A stretch of DNA of 64,000 nucleotides, taken from the NCBI RefSeq assembly GCF_034059295.1, contig NZ_CP139141.1, positions 4,261,001 to 4,325,000 of the forward strand, read 5' to 3'. Below, one piece after another: positions 16,938-26,455 of this stretch (position 1 is its first letter; each line of letters begins with the position of its first letter). The stretch comes from Pseudomonas sp. HR96. Lineage in GTDB: Bacteria > Pseudomonadota > Gammaproteobacteria > Pseudomonadales > Pseudomonadaceae. The notes beneath the pieces were generated by a model. That model searched no databases. It worked only from the letters and a program-made list of their open reading frames with translations, and was not told the origin of the DNA. A program made the translations under genes and the position numbers.

Positions 16938-18322
16938 GAGCGCAGTACCGCAAACAGTTCCAGCTGCACATCGGCAAGCGTCGCTGGCACATGGAACGCA
17001 CAGACCCCGGCGTCGAGCATGGCCCGGCCCTCGGCGTGCTCCAGGTCGAGGGCGAAGTACTGGTTGCCCAGGCGCATGGCGATCGCCGCCGGCACGTGGG
17101 CCAGGGAAATCAGCGGGATGCCTTCCAGCGCGGCGTTCACCAGACGGTCCACAGCGTCCGGCGCGCCGGCCTTGCACAGGCGCGGAAACTGCACCTGCAA
17201 GGCGGCCGCCGGCATCGGCGAGCGCACCGACAGGTAGAAGTCGACGCCGTCGGGTTCGCGCAGGCGTGGGTCATGCAGCGCCACCTGCCAGCGATTACCG
17301 CCGCCCGTCAGCGCCAGGCTGATCACCCGCGACGGCAGGCTGGTTTCCAGCAGATTGGCAATCAGCTCCAGCAGCGGCATGAACACCCGGTCCAACTGCC
17401 GGTGGTCGTAGGCCGGGATGACGCACGCTGCGTCGTCCAGCGAGAAGGTCGACAGACTGCCGGCCAACCGCGCCAGTTCGAGGTAGAGCGCTTCGGGGTG
17501 ATAGTCGGGGTGGGCAATGAACTCCGCCAGCACCGGCTGACAGCTGTTGAGCGCATTCAGCAGCCAGAACAGCGAGACATCCGCCACGGCGAAGTCGGCC
17601 ATGCGCTGGTGGCTTTCGCGGCGCATCCCCATCAGGCGGGTACGCTTGGCCACCAGTTGGCTGTGCAGGTGCTGCAAGCGCAGCAACAGCCCGGCATGCG
17701 CCGCCAGGCACAGCAAGGGCGGCACGAACTGGGTGTCGAGCGCCCAGCCGGCGTTGCCGTCGCGTACCAGCCGCAGCACCGCGCAGGTGGCGAACTGGGC
17801 GTTCTCGCCCGCCTCGCCCGGCCAGGTCGATTGCAGGCGCAATTCGACTCGCGGCTCGAGCACCGCGATGGGCTGCCGACCGTCGTCATAGGCATCCTGC
17901 AGGTCGCGCCAGACCTGACGGTAGCGCACCGCTCGCGCCGTCTCGCTGCCGTCCATCACGCAGTTGCCGCCATTGCCATGCTCCAGCGGCAATGCCACGA
18001 GGAACACGGCGGCCTGCGCCTGACTGTCGAGCGTGCTCGCCAGTTCGACTGCCGGCGGCAGCGCGTCGCCTGCCGTGCTGTCGATGAGGCTGCCGTCGGG
18101 CAGGCGCACATTCAGCTCGGCGAGCTTGAGCACGCCCAGGCGCAGCGCCGTGGCGTCGACGCTGACGTGGCGCACGCCCCACGGGTGGGCCCGCGCCAAC
18201 TGCGCGACGCATTCGTTGGTGCGTGCTTCCCACGCCGCCTGCTGCTGGAAGGTCTGCGGGGCGAGGCTGATGCCCGAGCCCCACAACGGGCGGTTGATGC
18301 TGATCGAATGCCCCATGCTCAC
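16934..18322 (-). CDS. tssK: Type VI secretion baseplate protein TssK
   Basis: 462 residues. TssK trimers connect the baseplate wedges to the TssJLM membrane complex. The N-terminal motif GSGISLAPQTFQQQAAWEAR is the family's LxPQHFQQQ block. The later helix-rich middle and the C-terminal beta sandwich match TssK, and the length is normal (about 440-460). The start is taken as the GTG at 18322 overlapping the tssC stop (GTGA) with AAGG upstream; the ATG at 18316 (AGGTG upstream) is nearly as good. The gene lies between tssC and tssL with overlaps on both sides, so the three are likely co-translated. Confidence 0.92.
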   Translation of the reverse strand: MSMGHSISINRPLWGSGISLAPQTFQQQAAWEARTNECVAQLARAHPWGVRHVSVDATALRLGVLKLAELNVRLPDGSLIDSTAGDALPPAVELASTLDSQAQAAVFLVALPLEHGNGGNCVMDGSETARAVRYRQVWRDLQDAYDDGRQPIAVLEPRVELRLQSTWPGEAGENAQFATCAVLRLVRDGNAGWALDTQFVPPLLCLAAHAGLLLRLQHLHSQLVAKRTRLMGMRRESHQRMADFAVADVSLFWLLNALNSCQPVLAEFIAHPDYHPEALYLELARLAGSLSTFSLDDAACVIPAYDHRQLDRVFMPLLELIANLLETSLPSRVISLALTGGGNRWQVALHDPRLREPDGVDFYLSVRSPMPAAALQVQFPRLCKAGAPDAVDRLVNAALEGIPLISLAHVPAAIAMRLGNQYFALDLEHAEGRAMLDAGVCAFHVPATLADVQLELFAVLRS

Positions 18323-19851
18323 ACCTGAGCCTTGGGCATCTGCGACACCAGCGAGAGGTTGACGTCCATGCCTTCCACCTGGAAGTGCGGCACCGCGTAG
18401 AGCTTGACCCGGAAGAAGCCCGGGTTGTCGTCGATGTCTTCCACCGTGACCCGGGCATCGCGCAGCGGGTGCGAGGCCTGCAGGTCGTCACCGGGGTCGG
18501 TCATCTCGGTGACCAGGCTGCGCACCCAGGTGTTGAGCTCCAGCTCCAGCACGCGGCGGTCCTTGGTGGTGCCGATGTTTTCGCGCTGGATCAGCTTGAG
18601 GTAATGCGCCACCCGCGACAGCAGGAACAGATACGGCAGGCGCGAATTGATGCGGCTGTTCGCGGTGGCATCGACGGTGTCGTACTGGGCCGGCTTCTGC
18701 GCCGAGTTGGCGGAGAAGAAACAGGCGTAGTCACGGTTCTTGTAATAGGAAAGCGGGATGAAACCGAGGTTGGCGAATTCGAACTCGCGAGTCTCGCCGA
18801 TCATCACCTCCGAGGGGATCTTGCCCTGGCTGCCGATGCCCAGGTCGTACAGGTGGATCGGCAGGTCGCTCACCGCGCCGCCGGCCTTGGGCCCGCGAAT
18901 CTGCACGCACCAGCCATTGTTGACGAAGCTGCGCACCATGTTGGCGGCGAAGGCGAAAGAGGCATTGGTCCACAGGTATTTATGGTGGTCGGGGCCCTTG
19001 ACGCTTTCGATGTAATTGAAGCTGCGCACCGGCACGGTGTCCGGCCCGTACGGCAGACGGCCGAGCACCCGTGGCAGGGTCAGGCCGATATAGCGGGCGT
19101 CGTCGGTGTCGCGAAAGGCCTTCCACTTGAGGTATTCGGCACGATCGAAGTAGTTGCCGATGTCCTTGATCGCGGCCACCTGCTCCATGCTCTGCTTGCC
19201 GAAAAAAGCCGGCCCCACCGAGCCGATCACCGGCATGTGAGCCGCCGCGGCAACCTGCGAAAGGCTGCGCAGCAAAGCGATGTCCTGCGGGCTGCGGTCG
19301 AACTCGTAGGTGGAGATCGCCGCAGCGATCGGCTCCCCGCCCGGCGTGTCGTACTCCTGGGTGTAGGTCTGGAAATACAGGCCGCTCTGGGCAATTTCCG
19401 GGGCGTCCTCGAAATCCTCGATGAGGTCGCGCTTGCTGACATCGAGCAGCTCGATGCGCACGTTCTGGCGAAAATCAGTCTGGTCGACCAGGGATTTCAA
19501 GCCGCGCCAGACCGATTCGACGCGCTGGAAATCCTCGTGGTGCATCACTTCGTCCAGCTGCCGGCTGATCTGCCGGTCGAGCTCGGCGATGTGCCCGTCG
19601 AGCAGCGCGCGGTCGAGTCGTTGCACGGGTTGTGCGGTGTCTTGCAGCAGGTCGAGCAAGACGCTGACCCCGGCGGTCACGCGTTCGTCGGCTGATACTT
19701 CGCACAGCGCATCGACGTCCTGGAAGGCGTCGACGCGTTGCAGCGCGGCGACCGGGCTCATGTCGATGCGGCTGAACAGATGGGCGTAGACGCCCGGTTG
19801 TTCTGGCGTGACGACGTCAGTGGCAGGCGTGCCAGTTCCTTGTACGGTCAT
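18319..19851 (-). CDS. tssC: Type VI secretion sheath large subunit TssC (VipB)
   Basis: 510 residues. TssC pairs with TssB to form the contractile sheath around the Hcp tube. Highly conserved stretches are present: DEVMHHEDFQRVESVWRGLK, the GxPxxGS-type core VIGSVGPAFFGK, FAFAANMVRSFVNNGWC and the C-terminal AVPHFQVEGMDVNLSLVSQMPKA. The start is the ATG at 19851 with GAGAGGG upstream. It follows tssB by 36 bp in the usual tssB-tssC order and overlaps tssK. Confidence 0.97.
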   Translation of the reverse strand: MTVQGTGTPATDVVTPEQPGVYAHLFSRIDMSPVAALQRVDAFQDVDALCEVSADERVTAGVSVLLDLLQDTAQPVQRLDRALLDGHIAELDRQISRQLDEVMHHEDFQRVESVWRGLKSLVDQTDFRQNVRIELLDVSKRDLIEDFEDAPEIAQSGLYFQTYTQEYDTPGGEPIAAAISTYEFDRSPQDIALLRSLSQVAAAAHMPVIGSVGPAFFGKQSMEQVAAIKDIGNYFDRAEYLKWKAFRDTDDARYIGLTLPRVLGRLPYGPDTVPVRSFNYIESVKGPDHHKYLWTNASFAFAANMVRSFVNNGWCVQIRGPKAGGAVSDLPIHLYDLGIGSQGKIPSEVMIGETREFEFANLGFIPLSYYKNRDYACFFSANSAQKPAQYDTVDATANSRINSRLPYLFLLSRVAHYLKLIQRENIGTTKDRRVLELELNTWVRSLVTEMTDPGDDLQASHPLRDARVTVEDIDDNPGFFRVKLYAVPHFQVEGMDVNLSLVSQMPKAQV

Positions 19852-19887
19852 GGGGTTCCCTCTCTTGTGGGTGGGGTGGATGGCGGC

Positions 19888-20388
19888 TTATCGAGCGTCT
19901 GCGGCCAGGGCGGTCAGTTCGGCGCGCAGGGCGTTGCTCGAAGCGGCATCCTTGAGGATGAGCTCCAGTTCGCGGCGAAAGGTGGCGTTGTCGAGCAGGT
20001 TGGATTTCAGGTCACGCAGCAGGATGCGCATGGCCAGCAAGGTGCGCAGTTGCGGAATCTGCCGCGCCACGTGCTCGGGCGAGAAATCGGCGAGGCGCTG
20101 GAAGCTCAGGTTTACAGCGGTCTCATCGCCGTCGGCGCTCAAGGTATTGGCGACCGACAGGTGCAACTGCGGACAGAACTCGGCAACCACGTTGTCGAAA
20201 TTGTTCTTGTCGATGTTGACCTTGGGCCGTTCGCTGAGCGGGCGCTGCTCACGGCCGTTGCTGTAGTCGCCGAGCACCATCAACTTGAGTGGCAATTCGA
20301 CGCTCTGCTGCGCCCCGCCTGTGTGCAGGTCGAGGCGGATATTGATCCGCGCCTTGGGTATTTCGTTCTGGAAGCTGTTGCTGGACAT
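19888..20388 (-). CDS. tssB: Type VI secretion sheath small subunit TssB (VipA)
   Basis: 166 residues. The sequence has the TssB landmarks RINIRLDLHTGGAQQSVELPLKLMVLGDY, followed by the acidic and hydrophobic helices (NNFDNVVAEFCPQL; LADFSPEHVARQIPQL) used to interlock with TssC. The start is set to the ATG at 20388 because AAGGGG lies 7 nt upstream; the ATG at 20394 would place the Shine-Dalgarno against the codon. It is the first gene of the leftward T6SS operon as seen here, about 200 bp from the terminator of the tRNA operon. I saw no confident sigma54 or sigma70 promoter in that gap. Confidence 0.95.
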   Translation of the reverse strand: MSSNSFQNEIPKARINIRLDLHTGGAQQSVELPLKLMVLGDYSNGREQRPLSERPKVNIDKNNFDNVVAEFCPQLHLSVANTLSADGDETAVNLSFQRLADFSPEHVARQIPQLRTLLAMRILLRDLKSNLLDNATFRRELELILKDAASSNALRAELTALAADAR

Positions 20389-20594
20389 CGTCATTCCCCT
20401 TCAGATGAGTCGCTACCCGGAATGGCTCAGGCCAATTTTGGATCCGGGGTAACGACGAGGGGAAAGACTGTAGGTTGGATCAACCACAAAAATATCTAGG
20501 AATTTTCCGAAGATGAGCACGGATTTTTCCTACACACATTTCAAGCTTCTGCAGATCGCGGCGCCTGCAGAGCGCAAAGGCAAAACCCAGACAA

Positions 20595-20631
20595 CAAAAA
20601 AGCCCCAGGTCTCTCGACCTGGGGCTTTTTT
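20595..20631 (-). terminator. Rho-independent terminator of the tRNA-Val-Asp-Asp operon
   Basis: Perfect stem AGCCCCAGGT / ACCTGGGGCT with a 5-6 nt loop, flanked by A6 and T6, so it can work in both directions. It lies just after the second tRNA-Asp and separates the tRNA operon from the T6SS cluster. Confidence 0.9.
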
Positions 20632-20670
20632 GTTGCGCTTCGAAGAGTTCAAGGGCTTCGGAGCTATGTA

Positions 20671-20747
20671 TGGCGCAGCGGACGGGACTCGAACCCGCGA
20701 CCCCCGGCGTGACAGGCCGGTATTCTAACCGACTGAACTACCGCTGC
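20671..20747 (-). tRNA. tRNA-Asp (anticodon GTC)
   Basis: 77 nt including an encoded CCA. The acceptor stem is GCAGCGG/CCGCTGC, the anticodon loop CTGTCAC, and the T-arm GGTTCGAGTCC. It is identical to the copy at 20843-20919. Confidence 0.98.
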
Positions 20748-20842
20748 GTATCGCTCGGACTTGCGTCCGTTTGAAACCTGGTTGATCCGCAGGCATGAAG
20801 CCTTTGAACCGCAAGCCGGGCAAACCCGACTTGTACATAAGA

Positions 20843-20919
20843 TGGCGCAGCGGACGGGACTCGAACCCGCGACCCCCGGCGTGACAGGCCGGTATTCTAA
20901 CCGACTGAACTACCGCTGC
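20843..20919 (-). tRNA. tRNA-Asp (anticodon GTC), second copy
   Basis: 77 nt with encoded CCA, identical in sequence to the neighbouring tRNA-Asp. It is transcribed leftward after tRNA-Val. Confidence 0.98.
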
Positions 20920-20974
20920 GCTAAGTGTTGTCTCTCAGAGACGGTGAAGCATCACGTACAACATTCTCAGGAAG

Positions 20975-21050
20975 TGGTGGGTGATGACGGGATCGAACCG
21001 CCGACCCTCTGCTTGTAAGGCAGATGCTCTCCCGGCTGAGCTAATCACCC
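20975..21050 (-). tRNA. tRNA-Val (anticodon TAC)
   Basis: 76 nt with encoded CCA, starting GGGTGATTAGCTCAG, with anticodon loop CTTACAA. It is the first gene of the tRNA-Val-Asp-Asp operon and lies close behind a strong promoter. Confidence 0.98.
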
Positions 21051-21071
21051 TTTGCTTCGCTGAGGCCGCGA

Positions 21072-21100
21072 AATTTACGCACCTACCGAACCTAAGTCAA
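21072..21100 (-). promoter_or_regulatory. Sigma70 promoter of the tRNA-Val-Asp-Asp operon
   Basis: On the minus strand: -35 TTGACT, a 17-bp spacer and -10 TAAATT, followed by a GC-rich stretch (CGCGGCC) as in stringently controlled stable-RNA promoters. It ends about 20 bp before tRNA-Val. Confidence 0.75.
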
Positions 21101-21142
21101 TAGCCCACATAGGTTTTTTTTTGAAGACCGCTTTTAGCGGCT

Positions 21143-21910
21143 TCACGAGTAGATCATCTTGCGCGTCATGCCGCCGTCCACCACGAACTCCTGGCCGGTG
21201 ACGAACGCCGCATTCTTCGACAGCAACCACGCCACCATCGCCGCTACATCTTCCACGGTGCCCACCCGCCCTGCCGGGTGCTGGGCGTGGTCCGCTTCGC
21301 TCAACGGCGCGTCGCGGCGCTCGGAAAGATCACGGGCATCGATCCAGCCGGGGCTGACGGCGTTGACGCGGATCTCCGGGCCCAGGCTCATGGCCAGCGC
21401 GTGGGTCAGGGCCACCAGCCCGCCCTTGCTCGCCGCATAGGACTCGGTGTCCGGCTCCGATTGCCGCGCGCGGGTGGACGCCAGGTTGACGATGGCCCCG
21501 CAGTGGGCGCGCAGGTACGGCGTACAGTGCTTGGCCAGCAACATCGGCCCGCTCAGGTTGACCGCCAGCACGCGGTTCCAGTACGCCAGGTCGAGGTTTT
21601 CGAGCATGGTGTGGTGCGGGTCGGTGATCGCCGCGTTGCACACCAGCGCATCGAGGCGGCCGAACTGGCCCAGCACCTGGGCCACGCCAGCCACCACCTG
21701 ATGCTCGTCGGCGACGTCCATGGCGATGAACAGCGCGTTTTCGCCCAGCGCCGCCGCAACCTGCGGACCACGGTGGCGATCAACGTCGCTGAGCACCACT
21801 TGCCAACCCTCGCTGATCAGCCAGGCGGCGATGCCCAGGCCGATGCCGCGCGCAGCCCCGGTCACCAGGGCAACGCGACCGTTGTGGCTGCGGGCGGCGC
21901 CGAAATCCAT
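21143..21910 (-). CDS. Short-chain dehydrogenase/reductase (SDR), oxidoreductase
   Basis: 255 residues of the classical SDR family. The cofactor motif TGAARGIG is at 17-24, CNAA near 91-94, and the catalytic Ser145, Tyr158 and Lys162 (YAASK) are all present. D42 after the second strand (SDVDR) favours NAD(H), by family rules. The substrate is unknown. It starts 5 bp after the metZ stop (ATG at 21910; a GTG overlapping the metZ stop is an alternative) and is the last gene of the cvpA-purF-metZ string, a neighbourhood shared by other Pseudomonas. The long open frame continuing upstream is a shadow of metZ. Confidence 0.88.
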   Translation of the reverse strand: MDFGAARSHNGRVALVTGAARGIGLGIAAWLISEGWQVVLSDVDRHRGPQVAAALGENALFIAMDVADEHQVVAGVAQVLGQFGRLDALVCNAAITDPHHTMLENLDLAYWNRVLAVNLSGPMLLAKHCTPYLRAHCGAIVNLASTRARQSEPDTESYAASKGGLVALTHALAMSLGPEIRVNAVSPGWIDARDLSERRDAPLSEADHAQHPAGRVGTVEDVAAMVAWLLSKNAAFVTGQEFVVDGGMTRKMIYS

Positions 21911-21915
21911 CTCGC

Positions 21916-23127
21916 TCACAGGGCGGCCAGCCCGCGGGCCAGGTCGGCTTGCAGGTCGATGACGTCTTCCAGGCCCACGGCCACGCGGATCAGGCTGTCG
22001 CGGATGCCCGCCGCCTCGCGCTCGGCCGGCGACAGGCGCCCGTGCGAGGTGGTGGCCGGGTGGGTGATGGTGGTCTTGCTGTCGCCCAGGTTGGCGGTGA
22101 TGGAGATCAGCCGGGTGGCGTCGATGAAGCGCCAGGCGCCCTCCTTGCCGCCCTTGACCTCGAAGCTGACCACGCCGCCGAAGCCACGGGTCTGGCGCTT
22201 GGCCAGTTCGTGCTGCGGGTGGCTCGGCAGCCCCGAGTAGTGGACCTTCTCGATGCCGTCCTGCTGCTCCAGCCACTCGGCCAGCACCTGCGCGTTGGCG
22301 CAGTGCTGGCGCATGCGCAAGCTGAGGGTTTCCAGGCCCTTGAGGAACACCCAGGCGTTGAACGGGCTGAGCGATGCGCCGGCGGTGCGCACGACGCCGA
22401 CCATTTCCTTCATGTGCTCGGCACGCCCGGCCACCACGCCGCCCATGCAACGGCCCTGGCCGTCGATGAACTTGGTCGCCGAGTGCACGACGATGTCGGC
22501 GCCCAGTTTCAGCGGCTGCTGCAAGGCCGGCGTGCTGAAGCAGTTGTCCACCACCAGCAATGCGCCCTTGGCGTGGGCGATTTCGGCCAGCGCGGCGATA
22601 TCGACCAGTTCGGCAAGAGGGTTGGAGGGGGACTCGACGAACAGCAGCTTGGTGTTGGCCTTGATGGCCCGGTCCCAGCCGTCGAGGTTGGCCAGCGGCA
22701 CGTAGTCGATCTCGATGCCGAAGCGCTTGAAGTATTTGTCGAACAGGCTGATGGTCGAGCCGAACACGCTCTGCGAAATCAGCACGTGATCGCCGGCGCT
22801 GCACAGGCCCATGGCGATGGCGGTGATGGCGGCCATGCCGGTGGCGAAACCGACCGCCTGCTCGGCGCCTTCCATCGCTGCCATGCGCTCTTCGAACGAG
22901 CGCACGGTGGGGTTGGTGTAACGCGAATAGACGTTGCCGGGCACTTCGCCGGCAAAGCGCGCGGCGGCATCGGCGGCCGTGCGGAAGACATAGCTGGAAG
23001 TGAAGAACAGCGGGTCGCTGTGCTCGCCTTCCGGTGTGCGGTGTTGGCCGGCGCGCACGGCGAGGGTGTCGAACGAGACGCCCTCCAGATCACTGTCCAG
23101 CCGACCGGCGTCCCATTCCTGTGTCAT
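21916..23127 (-). CDS. metZ: O-succinylhomoserine sulfhydrylase
   Basis: 403 residues, a PLP-dependent Cys/Met metabolism enzyme that makes homocysteine from O-succinylhomoserine and sulfide for methionine synthesis. The PLP lysine is K219 in [12 protein letters not shown]. The N-terminal [12 protein letters not shown] and [10 protein letters not shown] are family landmarks. The start is the ATG at 23127 with AAGGAG upstream. A GC-rich imperfect hairpin (about 23142-23171) without a T-run lies between purF and metZ and may tune expression. The placement next to purF is the standard Pseudomonas metZ context and separates it from metB/metC-type paralogs. Confidence 0.93.
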   Translation of the reverse strand: MTQEWDAGRLDSDLEGVSFDTLAVRAGQHRTPEGEHSDPLFFTSSYVFRTAADAAARFAGEVPGNVYSRYTNPTVRSFEERMAAMEGAEQAVGFATGMAAITAIAMGLCSAGDHVLISQSVFGSTISLFDKYFKRFGIEIDYVPLANLDGWDRAIKANTKLLFVESPSNPLAELVDIAALAEIAHAKGALLVVDNCFSTPALQQPLKLGADIVVHSATKFIDGQGRCMGGVVAGRAEHMKEMVGVVRTAGASLSPFNAWVFLKGLETLSLRMRQHCANAQVLAEWLEQQDGIEKVHYSGLPSHPQHELAKRQTRGFGGVVSFEVKGGKEGAWRFIDATRLISITANLGDSKTTITHPATTSHGRLSPAEREAAGIRDSLIRVAVGLEDVIDLQADLARGLAAL

Positions 23128-23176
23128 GTAAAACTCCTTCTACGGGCCGGACCTCACGGCCCGGACCCGTGCAGAC

Positions 23177-24682
23177 TTAGTTGTTGTACAGATCGATGAT
23201 CGCGCTCACGGCCTGGGTCTTGACCTTGGAAGCGTCGTTGCGCGCCTGCTCGATCTTGTTCAGATAGTGCTCGTCGATGTCGCCGGTGACGTACTTGCCG
23301 TCGAATACCGCGCAATCGAAGGTGTCGATCTTGACCTTGCCGCCGCCGACCGCTTCGATCAGGTCCGGCAGGTCCTGGTAGATCAGCCAGTCGGCGCCGA
23401 TCAGGTCGGCCACTTCCTGGGTGCTGCGGTTGTGCGCGATCAGCTCGTGAGCGCTCGGCATGTCGATGCCGTAGACGTTGGGGAAGCGGACTGCGGGCGC
23501 CGCCGAGCAGAAGTAGACGTTCTTGGCGCCGGCTTCACGGGCCATCTGGATGATCTGCTTGCAGGTGGTGCCGCGCACGATCGAGTCGTCCACCAGCATC
23601 ACGTTCTTGCCGCGAAATTCCAGCTCGATGGCATTGAGCTTCTGGCGTACCGACTTCTTGCGCGCGGCCTGGCCGGGCATGATGAAGGTCCGGCCGATGT
23701 AACGGTTCTTGACGAAGCCTTCGCGGAATTTCACGCCCAGGTGGTTGGCCAGTTCCAGCGCCGAGGTGCGGCTGGTGTCGGGAATCGGGATGACCACGTC
23801 GATGTCGTGGTCCGGGCGCTCGCGCAGGATCTTCTCGGCCAGCTTCTCGCCCATGCGCAGGCGCGCCTTGTACACCGAGATGCCGTCGATGATCGAGTCG
23901 GGACGCGCCAGGTACACGTGTTCGAAGATGCACGGGGCGTACTGCGGGTTGGGCGCGCACTGGCGGGTGTGCAGGCGGCCGTCCTCGGTGATGTACACCG
24001 CTTCGCCCGGGGCAAGGTCACGGATCAGGGTGAAGCCGAGCACGTCGAGGGAGACGCTCTCGGAGGCGATCATGTACTCCACGCCTTCGTCGGTGTGACG
24101 CTGGCCGAAGACGATCGGGCGGATGGCGTTGGGGTCGCGGAAGCCGACGATGCCATAGCCGGTGATCATCGCCACCACGGCGTAGCCGCCACGGCAGCGC
24201 TTGTGCACGTCGGTGACGGCGGCGAAGACGTCTTCCTCGGTCGGCTGCAGCTTGCCGCGCACGGCCAGCTCGTGGGCGAACACGTTGAGCAGCACTTCGG
24301 AATCGGAGTTGGTGTTGACGTGACGCAGGTCGGACTCGTAGATCTCCTTGGCCAGCTGCTCGACGTTGGTCAGGTTGCCGTTGTGTGCCAGGGTGATGCC
24401 GTACGGCGAGTTGACGTAGAACGGCTGCGCCTCGGCCGAGGTCGAGCTGCCGGCGGTCGGGTAGCGCACGTGGCCGATACCCATGTGGCCGACCAGGCGC
24501 TGCATGTGGCGCTGATGAAACACGTCACGCACCAGGCCGTTGTCCTTGCGCAGAAACAACCGGCCATCATGGCTGGTCACAATACCGGCAGCGTCCTGGC
24601 CACGATGCTGGAGAACGGTTAAGGCGTCATAGAGCGCCTGATTGACGTTCGACTTACCGACGATACCGACGATGCCACACAT
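23177..24682 (-). CDS. purF: Amidophosphoribosyltransferase
   Basis: 501 residues. It catalyses the first committed step of purine synthesis, PRPP plus glutamine to phosphoribosylamine. The start is the ATG at 24682, which puts the catalytic cysteine at position 2 (MCGIVGIVG) as required for the N-terminal nucleophile glutaminase. The glutaminase site includes [16 protein letters not shown] and AHNGNLTN. The PRPP loop is [13 protein letters not shown] at 361-373. It sits 45 bp after cvpA, the same pair as in E. coli. Confidence 0.98.
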   Translation of the reverse strand: MCGIVGIVGKSNVNQALYDALTVLQHRGQDAAGIVTSHDGRLFLRKDNGLVRDVFHQRHMQRLVGHMGIGHVRYPTAGSSTSAEAQPFYVNSPYGITLAHNGNLTNVEQLAKEIYESDLRHVNTNSDSEVLLNVFAHELAVRGKLQPTEEDVFAAVTDVHKRCRGGYAVVAMITGYGIVGFRDPNAIRPIVFGQRHTDEGVEYMIASESVSLDVLGFTLIRDLAPGEAVYITEDGRLHTRQCAPNPQYAPCIFEHVYLARPDSIIDGISVYKARLRMGEKLAEKILRERPDHDIDVVIPIPDTSRTSALELANHLGVKFREGFVKNRYIGRTFIMPGQAARKKSVRQKLNAIELEFRGKNVMLVDDSIVRGTTCKQIIQMAREAGAKNVYFCSAAPAVRFPNVYGIDMPSAHELIAHNRSTQEVADLIGADWLIYQDLPDLIEAVGGGKVKIDTFDCAVFDGKYVTGDIDEHYLNKIEQARNDASKVKTQAVSAIIDLYNN

Positions 24683-24727
24683 GCGACGCAACCCCTACTT
24701 TATGAATCTGGACTAAGTGCCTGCGCC

Positions 24728-25288
24728 CTACTGCCCTTTTGCGGCAGTGGGAAACAGGTGCTCCTTGAACGGAAGGTCCACCGGTGAGGTGATTCCGCTG
24801 GCAAGCCACTGGCTGGTCATCCCCAATACGAGGTTTTTCGACCAGTCGGCGACCAAGAGAAACTTGGGTAACAAGGCGGACTGTTGCCACCACAGATCTT
24901 GTTGTACGGGGCCCAGGCTCAACAGCCCGGCCGCCACGACCACCAACAGGCCACCGCGCGCCGCGCCGAACACCATCCCCAGAAAACGGTCGGTGCCGGA
25001 CAGCCCGGTGACTCGAATCAATTCGCCGATCAGATAGTTGACCAGTGCGCCGACCAGCAAGGTGGCGACGAAGAGTACCGCACAGCCGGCAATCACACGT
25101 GCCGACGGGGTCTGGATGTAGTTGTCGAAATACGGCGCCAGACCGCCGCCGAACATCCAGGCAACGGCACCGGCAACGATCCAGGTGACCAGCGACAGCG
25201 CCTCTTTGACGAAGCCGCGGCTCAAGCTGATCAAAGCAGAGATGGCAATAATCGCGATTATTGCCCAGTCGACCCAGGTAAATGCCAC
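24728..25288 (-). CDS. cvpA: Colicin V production family membrane protein
   Basis: 186 residues with four predicted membrane helices (about residues 5-23, 28-48, 65-90, 105-125). The segments DWAIIAIIAISALISLSRGFVKEA and LSGTDRFLGMVFGAARGG are the conserved CvpA signatures. CvpA is linked to envelope homeostasis and colicin V export, and its exact biochemical role is not settled. It lies upstream of purF in an operon, and here its 5' side is separated from dedD by a 1.4-kb repeat array. Confidence 0.93.
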   Translation of the reverse strand: MAFTWVDWAIIAIIAISALISLSRGFVKEALSLVTWIVAGAVAWMFGGGLAPYFDNYIQTPSARVIAGCAVLFVATLLVGALVNYLIGELIRVTGLSGTDRFLGMVFGAARGGLLVVVAAGLLSLGPVQQDLWWQQSALLPKFLLVADWSKNLVLGMTSQWLASGITSPVDLPFKEHLFPTAAKGQ

Positions 25289-25422
25289 GTTGCAGCCCGC
25301 ATGCGGTTAAGGCGGCGCATTTTAGCAGAGCGCTGGCAGATGGGTAAGCGGTGATTGTCCGGGCGGGCGATGGTTCAATTCTATGGAACCCGCAGAACAG
25401 CGCCTGGCGAAATGTCCAATAT

Positions 25423-25635
25423 GGCCACCACCGGCCGCGCGATAGGCCTGTCGCGGGCTTCGCGCGCTCCTACATCTGTTGCACCCAGTGGCATCACCGC
25501 GACCGCCTCTGCCGTCCGACGATAGACCGCCAGGCACCAAGCGGTCATAGGTGATGCATCTGGATGCATGCGCCCGAAACAAATGTGGGAGCGCGCGAAG
25601 CCCGCGATAGGCCGCGCGGGCGGCCGGTGGTGGCC
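25423..25635. repeat. REPIN type B, copy 1, with extended inverted ends
   Basis: Inverted repeat with REP arms GCGGGCTTCGCGCGCTCC and its complement near 25454-25600. The symmetry here extends outward to GGCCACCACCGG (25423-25434) and CCGGTGGTGGCC (25624-25635). Copies 2 and 3 lack the outer right arm, so this copy may be closest to the ancestral insertion. Confidence 0.8.
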
Positions 25636-25680
25636 GTGATTGCATCCCAGGTCAGACCCTGGATCTGATCAAAGATCAAA

Positions 25681-25779
25681 CCGGCCTGCGGCCTCTCGGG
25701 GGCTTTGCCCCCTCCCACATCACAGGCGCAACACGCCACGACGTGGGAGGGGCATGGCCCCGAGAGGCCGCCAGGCCGG
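25681..25779. repeat. REPIN type A, copy 1 (99 bp)
   Basis: Inverted REP pair running from CCGGCCTGCGGCCTCTCGGG to the matching CCGAGAGGCCGCCAGGCCGG; each arm holds its own hairpin (GGGGGCTTTGCCCCC on the left). Confidence 0.9.
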
Positions 25780-25886
25780 TGTGATCTTCCGAGCGCCTGG
25801 CGAAATGTCCAATATGGCCACCACCGGCCGCGCGATAGGCCGTGATTGCATTCCAGGTCAGGCCCTGGATCTGATCAAAGATCAAA

Positions 25887-25985
25887 CCGGCCTGCGGCCT
25901 CTCGGGGGCTTTGCCCCCTCCCACATCACAGGCGCAACACGCCACGACGTGGGAGGGGCATGGCCCCGAGAGGCCGCCAGGCCGG
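25887..25985. repeat. REPIN type A, copy 2 (99 bp)
   Basis: Same 99-bp unit as copy 1, 206 bp further on; reached through a C-D linker without a B element. Confidence 0.9.
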
Positions 25986-26043
25986 TGTGATCTTCCGAGC
26001 GCCTGGCGAAATGTCCAATATGGCCACCACCGGCCGCGCGTGC

Positions 26044-26204
26044 GGCCTGTCGCGGGCTTCGCGCGCTCCTACGGCTGTTTTGAACGTGCCGTTCCAGCGG
26101 CATCACCGATGACCGCTTTTGATCTTCGGGGCGTTCATCGGTGATGGCCTCTGAATGCTTACGCCCGAAACAAGCGTTGGAGCGCGCGAAGCCCGCGATA
26201 GGCC
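26044..26204. repeat. REPIN type B, copy 2 (161 bp) with internal hairpin
   Basis: REP arms at both ends, and between them a perfect inner stem CATCACCGATGA (26101-26112) / TCATCGGTGATG (26135-26146). Confidence 0.88.
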
Positions 26205-26249
26205 GTGATTGCATTCCAGGTCAGGCCCTGGACCTGATCGAAGATCAAA

Positions 26250-26348
26250 CCGGCCTGCGGCCTCTCGGGGGCTTTGCCCCCTCCCACATCACAGGCGCAA
26301 CACGCCACGACGTGGGAGGGGCATGGCCCCGAGAGGCCGCCAGGCCGG
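26250..26348. repeat. REPIN type A, copy 3 (99 bp)
   Basis: Same 99-bp unit, exactly 569 bp from copy 1. Confidence 0.9.
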
Positions 26349-26455
26349 TGTGATCTTCCGAGCGCCTGGCGAAATGTCCAATATGGCCACCACCGGTCGC
26401 GCGATAGGCCGTGATTGCATTCCAAGTCAGGCCCTGGATCTGATCGAAGATCAAA

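Noticed and set aside
14826..17237. Long plus-strand frame (803 codons) opposite the OmpA gene and tssL
   Set aside because: Antisense shadow; it spans several real genes on the other strand that have strong family matches and coupled starts.
20400..20590. Sigma54 or sigma70 promoter for the T6SS operon upstream of tssB
   Set aside because: No match to TGGCAC-N5-TTGCA and no pair of good -35/-10 boxes with proper spacing was found.
21110..21145. Hairpin CCGCTAAAAGCGG after the SDR stop as a terminator
   Set aside because: On the transcribed strand it is followed by an A-run, not a T-run, so it does not fit rho-independent termination.
21143..22804. SDR gene read as a 553-residue fusion protein
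   Set aside because: The first half is metZ in another frame. The SDR domain begins at a normal ATG (21910) right after the metZ stop.
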